DNA of 64,000 nt, taken from positions 49,215,417 through 49,279,416 of the forward strand of contig JAOANR010000011.1 in NCBI GenBank assembly GCA_030278955.1. The letters are read 5' to 3'. The position numbers and the translations under genes were made by a program. Positions 47,299-57,224 of the stretch are shown piece after piece (position 1 is the first letter of the stretch; every line of letters begins with the position of its first letter). Origin of the DNA: Hygrophila difformis. Lineage: Eukaryota; Streptophyta; Magnoliopsida; Lamiales; Acanthaceae. The notes under the pieces are model-generated. The model saw only the letters and a program-made list of their open reading frames with translations, had not been told where the DNA came from and did not search any database.

Positions 47299-47626
47299 TA
47301 CTTCACATATAATATAAAGGAAAAAGTAATTGCTCAACAAATAATTTTAAATTATAAGTGTAAATATAATTAAAATTTGGATATTCATAAATAACATTTT
47401 TCACAATTGTTTTGGATTAAATTACTAATTAATATTAGTATTTTAATATTTTTAGGTATCTATACATCATAAATAATGATTTTCTTTTTGGCATGTAGTA
47501 TTGACTATACTAGTAGTATACGTATTTTAAATCTTTAAAAAATCGAACAAGATGATAGCTAACGGACGGACAGAAATTTAAATACTGCGGGCAAGAAATT
47601 TAGCCTTTGACAAAAGCGAAAATCCT

Positions 47627-49869
47627 AGGGTCCGTTTGGATTGACTTTTGAAAAAAGTAGAAGCCAAAAACAGAAGCAGAAGTGAAAGCCAAAAGCAGAA
47701 GCAGATAACTTTTGTGTTTGGATGGAATGTTTGAAAAGCAGCTTTTTTTCAAAAGTGTGTTTGGATGTGTAAAAGTAAAAGGTGCTTTTTAAATGTGTAA
47801 ATTACCAAAAAGGACATGCTAATTAATATGATAGTAGGATATATTTATAGTGTAATTTATATTAAGTAATGAGGGTATTTAAGTCTTTGCACAATTTACG
47901 AAGTGCTTTTGGCTTCTGCTTTTTGGAGAAGCACCCCCTGGGCTGCTTCTCCCAAAAGCACTTTTGCAGCTTTTCGAGGTGCTTCTGCTTTTTTTGAAAA
48001 GCCAAACCAAACGTTTATTTTCCACCAAAAGTGCTTTTGGCAGAAGCAAAAGCCAAAAGCACCTTACCAAAAGCCATTCCAAACACCCTCTTAGGGCCCG
48101 TTTGGATTGGCTTTTGAAAAAAGCAGAAGCCAAAAGTAGAAGCAGAAGCAGAAGTCAAAAGCAAAAGCATGTAAGGGCCTGTTTGGATTGGCTTTTGAAA
48201 AAAGCTGAAGCCAAAAGCAGAAGCAGAAGTGAAAGCCAAAAGCAGAAGCAGGTAACTTTTGTGTTTGGATGGAATGTTTGAAAAGCAGCTTTTTTTCAAA
48301 ATTGTGTTTGGATGTGTAAAAGTGAAAAGTGCTTTTTAAATGGATAAATTACCAAAAAGGACATGCTACTTAATATGATAGTAAGATATATTTATAGTGT
48401 AATTTATATTAAGTAATGAGGGTATTTAAGTCTTTGCACAATTTACGAAGTGCTTTTGGCTTCTGCTTTTCGGAGAAGCACCCCCTGGGCTGCTTCTCCC
48501 AGAAGCACTTTTGCAGCTTTTCGAGGTGCTTCTGCTTTTTTAAAAAAGCCAAACCAAACGTTTCTTTTTCCCCAAAAGTGCTTTTGGCAGAAGCAAAAGC
48601 CAAAAGCACCTTGGTAGAAGCCAATCCAAACACCCTCTAACTTTTGTGTTTGGATGGAATGTTTGAAAAGCGGCTTTTTCTAAAATATATGTTTGGATGA
48701 ATAAAAATGAAAAGTGCTTTTGGAATGTAGTAATTACCAAAAAGGACGTGATACTTAATATGATAATAAGATATATTTATAGTGTAATTTATATTAAGTA
48801 GTGGGGGTATTTAAGTCCTTACACATTTTACGAGGTGCTTTTGGCTTCTGCTTTTGGGAGAAGCACCCCCTGGGCTGCTTCTCCCAGAAGCACTTTTTTG
48901 GCTTTTCGAAGTGCTTTTGCTTTTTCTTAAAAGCCAAAACAAACACCTAATTTCCATTAGAAGTACTTTTGGCAGAAGCAAAAGCCAAAAGCACCTCTCT
49001 AGAAGCCATTCCAAACGGCCTCTTAGGGCCTGTTTGGATTGGCTTTTGAAAAAAGCAGAAGCCAAAAGTAGAAGCAGAAGCAGAAGTCAAAAGCAAAAGC
49101 ATGTAAATTTTGTGTTTGGATGGAATGTTTGAAAAGCGGCTTTTTCTATAAAATATGTTTGGATGAATAAAAATGAAAAGTGCTTTTAGAGTGTGGTAAT
49201 TACCAAAAAGGACGTGCTACTTAATATGATAATAAGATATATTTATAGTGTAATTTATATTAAGTAGTGAGGGTATTTAAGTCCTTGCACATTTTACGAG
49301 GTGCTTTTGGCTTCTGCTTTTGGGAGAAGCACCCCTGGGCTGCTTCTCCCAAAAGCATTTTTTCGGTTTTCGAGGTGCTTTTGCTTTTTCTTAAAAGCCA
49401 AAACAAACACCTAATTTCTACTGGAAGTGCTTTTGGCAGAAGCAAAAGCCAAAAGCACCTCCGTAGAAGCCAATCCAAACGGGCTCTAACTTTTGTGTTT
49501 GGATGGAATGTTTAAAAAGCAGCTTTTTTCAATAGTGTGTTTGGATGTATAAAAGTGAAAAGTGCTTTTGAAATGGGTAAATTACCAAAAAGGATATGCT
49601 ATTTATATATGATAGTATATATTTATAGTGTAATTTAAATAAATTAATAGGGGCATTTATGACTCTGCACACATACTAGGTGCTTTTGGCTTCTGCTTTT
49701 CGGAGAAGCACCACCTGGGCTGCTTCTCCCAGAAGCACTTTTGCAGCTTTTCGAGGTGCTTTTGCTTTTTCTAAAAAGCCAAAACAAACACTATTTTTAC
49801 TTCAAAAGTGCTTTTGGCAGAAGCAAAAGCCAAAAGCACTTGGAAAAAAGCCAATCCAAACAGGCTCTT
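47627..49869. mobile_element. Nested cluster of Tourist-like MITEs
   Basis: Five related copies with ends GGGCCTGTTTGGATTGGC and CCAATCCAAACxGGCTC. One copy is split: its first 78 bp lie at 48095-48172, another full copy (48174-48638) sits in it flanked by TAA, and the remainder is 48641-49022. The split copy itself is flanked by TTA. A TWA duplication with GGGCC...GTTTGG ends fits Tourist (PIF/Harbinger). The last copy (49487-49869) lacks its first 80 bp. The interior is (AAAAGCxxAAG)-like low-complexity sequence, which produces long but meaningless open frames on both strands. Confidence 0.8.
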
Positions 49870-50269
49870 AGTATACTCAATTTTTTGGAAGAGCTTTTAT
49901 AGTATACTCAATTGGATGGTAGAATTTCCCAAAAAATTGGATGGTAGAATTTTTACACAATAAAATAAATAAATAAATAAATAAAAATCCCATAATAATT
50001 AATGAAAAAAACATAAACCCGTCCAATAGGAAGCTAGAGTAAAAACCCGTCTAATCCTGACACTGCAGAGCCTATTCCTTCTATAATTACTAGTGCTAAT
50101 TACCAGCTCATCAGCTCAATATGGCCGTCAAAACACATTCTCCAACATTCATACCCCAAATTGCTTGCGTAAGCAACATCCTCTGCAAAATACTTCTACT
50201 ATTTCTCTCGCTCTCAATTATTTTCGCCACTATTTTTTTAAAAATCCAAAATAAAAATCCATAAAACAA
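49870..50269. other. AT-rich spacer before the MULE
   Basis: No gene. It includes an AATA/AAAT microsatellite at about 49960-49985 and a duplicated AATTGGATGGTAGAATTT. It ends with the MULE target site. Confidence 0.5.
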
Positions 50270-50278
50270 TAAAAATAA
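50270..50278. repeat. Left target-site duplication of the MULE (TAAAAATAA)
   Basis: The nine bases TAAAAATAA recur at 60920-60928. A 9-bp duplication is diagnostic for Mutator-like elements. The flank is AT-rich, so some chance of coincidence exists, but the matching termini support it. Confidence 0.85.
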
Positions 50279-50385
50279 CGGCAAATTCCACATAAGTCCC
50301 CCAAGCCCAAATACATCCAACAATTCACACTCTATACGAAAATACATCCACTTTAGTACCCACCCTCGAATTTTGATTTTTTTTT
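50279..50385. repeat. Left terminal inverted repeat of the MULE
   Basis: CGGCAAATTCCACATAAGT, then GAAAATACATCCACTTTAGT and ACCCACC. It pairs, with mismatches, with 60250-60350 plus 60874-60919 on the other strand. Confidence 0.8.
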
Positions 50386-50439
50386 AAAAATAGAAAATAT
50401 CAAAAGACCAAAATACCCTTAAGTGAATAAAAAAATCAT

Positions 50440-51274
50440 GAAATAGAAGGAAGGGCAGCAGGGTAATTTCGCAAAAAGGTCTTGTCACACCTCGTAACTC
50501 CCCCACCACCGGAGTTAACTGCCCTCCTCCACCTTCCCACAAACACCATTTTCCCCGGCGGTTTCAATTGAGCAAACGAGAAGGGAGCTGAAGGGTTTTG
50601 AAGAGTGGCTTTATAGGTTTCGAAAGAGGGGTTTGTCGATTTAGGGGAGAAAAACGTTGGAGAGAGCATTTCGAAGAGGTTTCCTGAGTTCGAAGTCGAA
50701 ATAGGAAGGGTTTGAACTCCACAACCACGATTTTGAAGCTCCACAGGCGCGATTTTGGTCGAAAAACTTGAAGATTCTTCGAAGGTATGCACTACTTACT
50801 GAAACTGAAATGGGTGTTGAATATTGTGTTCGAGTGTGAGTATTGGAAGGAATGTGGTTGTTTTTGTCGTGGATGTGAGTGGAGAGTGCGAAGAAATGGG
50901 TGTTGTCATGTGTAATGCTATCTCGAAACTGAAATTGATTATGAAATTCCTTTTTTTTTTTGGAGTGTGGCTATTCGAATGAACATGGTTGTTGTGGTAT
51001 GTGTATGTGAGTACTGCATTCGAATAAATGGGTGTTGTAAGGTCTAATGATATCTAGAAAGTGAAATTGCTGATGAAATTTGAGTTTTTTTGGAGTGTGA
51101 GTATTCGAATGATAATGGTTATAGTGGTATGTGGATGTGAGTACTTAAAGCGCAGACGTGGGTGTTGATATAAGTGGCTTTCGAGTGGGTATGATCTGCT
51201 ATGTATTGTTGTGTTTTTATGTGAAACTGTAGTATTGGTTGGCAATAGTAACCTGGCTGTGATTGGCAGGGCAA
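50440..51274 (+). promoter_or_regulatory. Upstream region and probable 5' UTR of the ULP1-like gene
   Basis: GC-rich leader followed by a donor-like GAAGGTATGC at about 50780-50789 and an acceptor-like GATTGGCAG ending at 51269. This suggests an intron of about 0.48 kb in the 5' UTR. No TATA box stands out. The frame seen on the other strand (50436-50792) has no family features. Confidence 0.4.
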
Positions 51275-54200
51275 ATGGCCTCGAAAGAGGAGAAGGGGAC
51301 TACGGAGGAGGGTGCGTCGGACAAGAAGGCAAATACTGTCACTGAAGAACAAGGGGATAATAAGAAGGAGAGAGCGAGCGACTCATCAGCAACGGTAAGA
51401 ATATATGTTGAGTTTTCTATTGCAATATTGTTGTATTTTGGAGCAAAACGTAGGTATTGATTGTTCTTTGATATGTTATTGTTTTAGGAAAGGTGGAGTA
51501 TTTTAATCAGTTTTGTGTTGTACTTGTTTGGTTGATAGGGAAAAATGGGGAAACCTCCCGGAAAAGGTAGGAAAAAGCAGGCAACTGATCCGAATAACAC
51601 GGCGAGCATCAGGCCCCGTTGTTCGGTAGGGGTGCTTCAGGATGCAATCCGGAATGTTCTACCGAGAGTAACGCAACAGCAATTGCAGGCGGTGGAGAGG
51701 ACGCCATTCCACCACTTCATGAAACTTGAAGCGGCATACAGTAGCAAGACAAGACTGCAGGCGCTCGTGGAGCGGTTCGATCCGGTGAGATGCGTATTCA
51801 TGGTAGGAGAGGGCATAGCCATGCCATTCGAAGCATGGGAATATTCAGTAGTCCTAGGGCTGCATTCGAAAGGCCTGTATGTACTCCCGGACTGTGAGCC
51901 GCCGTCTGATTTCAAGAAGAGGTACTTTGGAGGCAGGACGGCGAATTTGAAACGGGCGGAATTGCTGGAGCTGTTTGACAACTTGGCCGGGACTGATAAT
52001 GACCTTGATTTTGCAAGAGCATACGCTTTAGTGGTGTTCAATTGCCTCCTCTTCCCGACGTCCTCACTGGCAACCCCCGAATTCCTTGTGCACCACGTCG
52101 ACGACCTGAATAGATTGGATGAGTATGCGTGGGGATTGGCATGTCATACATTTGTTGTGGATTCGATGCGGAGACACGTGGAGGAGAGTAAAGTTTACAT
52201 TGATGGATGCACGGCCGGAGTGGTTGTAAGTGTGTTAATCTTCTGTTTCCTATGAAACACAGTTACCTTATGGTACAGGATAACATACCTAAGCCATAAA
52301 AATACCCAACTTATGGGTAAGAACAACCATGTCATGCTGATTGGTTTCTTTGTGCAGGGATGGTTCTATGAACGGTGCCCCCATCTAGCGAAGCCGCTTA
52401 CCGAATACTGCATCCCATGTTTCACGCGCTGGAAGGAGAAGCACGCTCGGATTGAGGTTACAAGGGCAGATATGAAGAAGCTCAGGGAGCACCACATCTT
52501 GGAATTCGCATTGTCAAAGCGCGAGGAGAAATTTACCATTCCTCAGGTCGCCACACCTGCCAAGCCTGTGCTTAAGGTTAATGAGTGGGCTGCCAATCAG
52601 GTTTCGAGCCGCAAACGACTGAAACGACGAGAGCGCAAGCCAAGTGAGGAGGCCAAGAAGAAAACACATGTTATTGATGAGGAAGAAGAATTTGTGAGCG
52701 AGGAGACATGTCATGAGGGGGAAGAGAATGAGGTAAGGGATGACGAAGATGATGATGACAATGTGGGAGATTCAGGATTCGTTAAAGATGTTGAAAGCGA
52801 GGAGAAGTTATACGATGATGACTGCGTGAGCGACAAATCAGCTGACCTCGCTCAAGTTGTTGGGCGGACTCGGGATTGGGCATTGGACGAGACATAGACA
52901 AAGAGCTGTGCTGAGGTGGAGTTACGGACAAAGCGTAAGGCAGATCACAGCAACGAAACAGCTACACAGCCATGCAAGAAGAAGAAGGTGGAAGAGCCGA
53001 AAGCAGAACAGGTATGTTATTAGTGTAAGTGTATGTGTGTTAGTAACGAGCAGTGACTGTGGTATACCTTTAATTTCCAGGTCGTTATTGATGTCGAGAA
53101 GCATAAGAGTGCCGCACCTCGTGATTACGAGAGTAGGACGCGGAAGATGTATTTGGGCCGGAATGACTATGCTGGAAAGGATAGTTTGTCTCCTGAACAG
53201 AGGGCTAGTTTGTCTCCTGAACAGAGGGCTCTCGTGGAGAACTTTATCGAGGCTTGTGGATCCTTATCATAGTATGCCTTTAATGCGATCATACGTAGCA
53301 TTGTGTTATATGTCAGATTGAATTCTGATACTAGAATTGCAAAGTATGGTATCCTAATGCACTAAGGTAGGTATTACTTTTGTCTGGTAGTGAATAGGTT
53401 TGGTCCAAGGGCATATATGCCATCGTCCCGTCAAGTATGTTGCTGTGTCTATTTGATGATGCCGTCAGTAATGATTTGGTGGGGAGCTATATTACAATCA
53501 TATGCGATGACCGCTTCAAGTCTTTGAATGGAATCAAAAACAGGATGGGGTTCATTTCACCATACACGACGGTGCGCAAATCTCAACGTTTTATTTGTAA
53601 TTATGACAGCATATATATTGAGTGTGTTTGGATATAAGTGAACAAGTATTGTTTCTTCAACAGTCGATGGTTTTGAGCCTTACTACGCGAAAGTCTAAAG
53701 GGAAGGAACTGACAGAGGCTCAGTACGAGGATGTGTATGAGGGCTTGTGGGAGTCATCGAAGAAGGAATTGGACGATGCTAGCCGGTTAATTGTGTCGGG
53801 GGCGCAGTACATCGTGTTGCCCGTGACCACAGAGTTCCATTGGTTTCTGCTGGTTCTGGACATCAAGAGCAAACGAATTTGTATGTACAATTCACTGTGG
53901 CACTCAAAGTATACCACCCCATCCGTGAAAGTGGTAAGTATAACTCAGGTTTACTGGTCGTTATTGATATTCATTCATTTGGGTATTCTCGATGAATAGT
54001 GAGTTGTTCTTATTCTTGTGAAAATATGCTGACAGACTAACTTCTTTAAATGGTGGCTGGCAAGTTTTGGGGTTGGCATGGAAGACACGTTGGTCCTCAA
54101 AGATAACTGTAGGCAGCGGGTTAGCTTGACTGGTGGTCCTACATTGGATTGCGGGGTCCACGTCATGTGGTGGGTAGAGGCCCTTCTTCGAGACACGGAC

Positions 54201-54722
54201 GAGTTTTGGGCCACCGAAATGACAGCGGACATGAAAGCATATCGAGCACTGGTGGCCCTGAGAATCCTCGTGGATGCAACTGGTAGAGATGAAGGAATCG
54301 TGGCTCCCAATGCTGTTGGTGGACCGACGACACCACTCACTGCTGATCATGATACCACAGTCTCTGAAGCGCAACACCCAAGTGTGCCCGTCAATGATGT
54401 TGACCCGAAGTCCCCAGACCTTATGTCCCCAACTGTGCCTGTCCCGGCTACGAAAACGGAAGTGGATGAAGATACGAAAATGCATGCAACCGAGGCTGAT
54501 GATCACAAGTCACAAGAGGAGCAGCCTTCCATTGTCCATGCTCCAGAGGCCAAGTCGGATGGTGCCAATGCTCCCATTGCCAAGATAACCATTGATGTGA
54601 ATGAAGCTGCAGAGTCCCTATCTCCTCAGGTTCCGGCAACAGAGGCCTTAGTCAGCAGTAACGAACCTTGCGAAGAGGAGCACCCAGGTTCACCAAGAAT
54701 TTCTGAGCATGCAAAATCCTGA
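51275..54722 (+). pseudogene. ULP1-like (C48) peptidase gene of the MULE, broken
   Basis: Exons with canonical, phase-consistent junctions: 51275-51394, 51539-52225, 52358-53011, 53081 to about 53268, 53398-53571, 53664-53933, 54036-54722. The N-terminal half resembles the DUF1985-like region of MULE ULPs (PFEAWEYSVVLGL). An acidic/basic linker follows, then the peptidase part with HWFLLVLDIKSK, MYNSLW and LDCGVHVMWWVEAL. ULP1/SENP enzymes remove SUMO using His, Asp, Cys and an oxyanion Gln. Here His and Cys remain, but the Asp position (17 after His) is Asn and the Gln position (6 before Cys) is Gly. An in-frame TAG at 52895-52897 lies inside exon 3, and the exon 4 end is uncertain with a TAG at 53270. 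A 24-bp in-frame duplication encodes SLSPEQRA twice (about 53180-53229). The tail after the Cys is disordered, acidic and Pro/Thr-rich. Confidence 0.85.
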
Positions 54723-54843
54723 AGAATTTCTGTGTTTGGATTTGTGTAAGGTTGACAAAACATACTTGATGGTATATTTTTGGTGTATTTTGCGATGTGG
54801 CCATGTTTTGGTTTTGTTTCATGTGCCTTCATTGATTTTGCAT

Positions 54844-54920
54844 TTGGGTACTGGTCTTTATGATAATGGGTATTGGTCTTTATGATGATGGGTATTGGTC
54901 TTTATGATGGTGGGTATTGC
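54844..54920. repeat. Short tandem repeat after the ULP1-like gene
   Basis: GGGTACTGGTCTTTATGATA is followed by two near-identical 24-bp units (GGGTATTGGTCTTTATGATG), about three copies. Non-coding. Confidence 0.8.
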
Positions 54921-55069
54921 CCTAGTATTTACAAGTGTGTGACTATACATAAATTAGTAATATAATAGATGCAAAACAGGGATGATTACAAGTGGGTAGG
55001 CCGGTTCATAGCAAACCTACATGAATGAATACAATTACCTCCCTAACAATAAGCCTAGAATGAAAATGA

Positions 55070-55444
55070 TTAGAAATCCACAACTACCTTCCAAACTATA
55101 ATCTCACTAATTCTACTTGATTCTACTGCTTGATGTTGGACCACTGGAGAAGACACTTCACTAAATTCTTGGAACTCGGTATGAACGGAACTTGCATTGA
55201 AATCCCCAAATGAGACATTACCGATGGGAGGTTGGATCGGGACACCGCTCGGTGTCCAAGTTGCACCACAAGGGTAGACCCATCGGAAAAAATTACAGGT
55301 CCGGCAACTATAGTATTGCCTCCCGTAATTGGCCTTGGCCAGTGACTCCACCACACGTATAGACATCTTTATTCCACAATTGCAATACGGTGCAGGGTCG
55401 TACCGGAGGTCCATCCTTTGAGGGCCTTGCCTTTGCTGCTCCAT
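55070..55444 (-). CDS. Small GRF-type zinc-finger protein of the MULE
   Basis: A minus-strand frame of 124 codons from the ATG at 55444 (an in-frame upstream ATG would give 138). The core reads YCNCG...NYGRQYYSCRTCNFFRWV, matching GRF zinc fingers (CxCG, then GRxFYxC and C.FF.W), which bind nucleic acid in topoisomerase III, APE2 and related proteins. The C-terminal part is Ser/Val-rich without known motifs. It lies between the convergent ULP1-like and transposase genes, 348 bp beyond the end of the ULP1-like gene, inside the same TIRs. No stop or frameshift is seen, unlike its two neighbours. Its role in the element is unknown; DNA binding at the ends is one possibility. Confidence 0.75.
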   Translation of the reverse strand: MEQQRQGPQRMDLRYDPAPYCNCGIKMSIRVVESLAKANYGRQYYSCRTCNFFRWVYPCGATWTPSGVPIQPPIGNVSFGDFNASSVHTEFQEFSEVSSPVVQHQAVESSRISEIIVWKVVVDF

Positions 55445-55486
55445 ATGACCAAGATACACACCCCAATAGACGACTGGAAGTGTCAC

Positions 55487-57224
55487 TCACTACAAACCCT
55501 ACTTGAGTGGAATTTGTGGTGAAGAGGGGGTGCAATGCATTTGAGTGGTGCAATAAATAAGGGTGGGGTGCAATGCCCACGTGTCCATACATTGGTCAAT
55601 AAAGAAGAAGCTGGTCAATGTGTGGTCTGTGGAGTCTAGTACGGATGGATTTTCAGTGTTGTATCCAAACCTGGGCATTGAATATTAAACAAGTGTATCT
55701 GTGTTGTAGGCATTCTTACCATTGAGTACTATTTTTGAAATCCATTTCCAGCATGATTAATGATGTAGGAGGCATATGCATTCAACATCTCACGTAAAAA
55801 TGTTCATTTGGGCATATTGCTAGATTAAGGCATAATAAGTTATAATATGAACTTAAATGGTTGATATAGGAGCAATGTGTATTATAGAATTCATTGGAGT
55901 GTGCCATAGTGTCTTAAACAACATTTTGAGTGTGTTGCATTTGGGTTTGAAACGGTGAATGTGTCCAACTATAGTGTATGACCAAGACATGGTGCATCAT
56001 TAGAATGGTGCACGTAATCCAATCAAACACGGGTTAGATAACTCGGATATTAAGTTGGACGAATTCGGTACTCTCATTGCATGTCTTTGTTACCATCTCG
56101 TATTGGTTGGATGCGTTTGAATTCATTAAGTAAATCTCTCACTGATGTGACTGCAAATCTATTATCACACGCAATGTCATAAAAAGTAGTGATTTGACAA
56201 CCCCAGCAGGTACTTTTCCGAATTCCAATGAACTCTTTCCTTATTTTATTATTATTTTTGTGGTGTGCCCATTCGCGGTACAGTGTCCAATAAAGGTGTG
56301 ATGTGACGTGCTGTGGCCATATATCTATGCATGGCTGAGTGCTGATATATACCCAATAGGTTTAGATTTATAACACAATAACACCTCCACCAGTACCTTA
56401 CCTATACACCATTCATAACCACATCGATACAAAGATGAATGAAACGTAACTCAAATGTTTGAATGACCATGTGTTGTATGTTCCTTCTAAAGGTGTGTTA
56501 TTTTCTTGCTGTAAATGTGGTTCTTACACTTGATGCCCATGCAAAGCCTATGTGGGTCCGGAATATGCCCCATCTTGCAGTATGATGTGACATGTAGTGT
56601 AATATACACGCCACATTAGGAAAAATGTGTGATTTTGACCACAATGATGACTACTTTTTCCAAATTCAAATTTGTCATCATTACATTTTTTTAGTATTTT
56701 GTTTTTTTTTTTCTTTTTTTTCCCCTAGAACCCTTCGGCAGATGGTTTGCTATGTGTCTTGATTCCCAACTAATATTGTTTGCAAGCATCTATTATTGTT
56801 CAACTTGGGACTTGGCCACATTTGCACAAGCATCTATTATTGTTTTTACTTTAGCTTGGCCACATGTGCACACTCAGAGCCTACAAGCTCCATTAGTACA
56901 GAACACCCTTATTCCCCAAAATAATAACATACTTTCTTTAATTCAACATTAGAATATTGTCCATCAACAACAGATTACAATTCACCTAATGACAAAACAC
57001 CACCATGGTCTAGTATCTTCAGTTTTTACATCAATGATATGTGCATTCAATTCTACTTTTAAATGGTATCATTTGCTGAAACCATCCGGGTACAGGTTGT
57101 TTCACACAATGAAACCATACAAAAATATTCAACACTTGCCTGTACTACTTACAAAAGTGGCATTATACCATACCATGCATGATTTATACCCAGGTGGTGG
57201 CACAAAAATATCGCACTCCCCCGG
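55487..57224. other. Non-coding interior of the MULE
   Basis: 1.7 kb between the GRF gene and the transposase 3' end. No supported frame; a CT/T-rich run lies at 56695-56725. It may hold a promoter for the GRF gene, but I see no clear elements. Confidence 0.5.

Noticed and set aside
47879..49515. Ser/Lys/Gln-rich open frames on both strands
   Set aside because: They arise from AAAGC/AAG low-complexity repeats of the Tourist-like cluster and are read equally well on both strands.
53398..54722. Functional host ULP1 gene
   Set aside because: It lies wholly within MULE termini, has an in-frame stop upstream, and lacks the Asp and Gln positions of the catalytic set.
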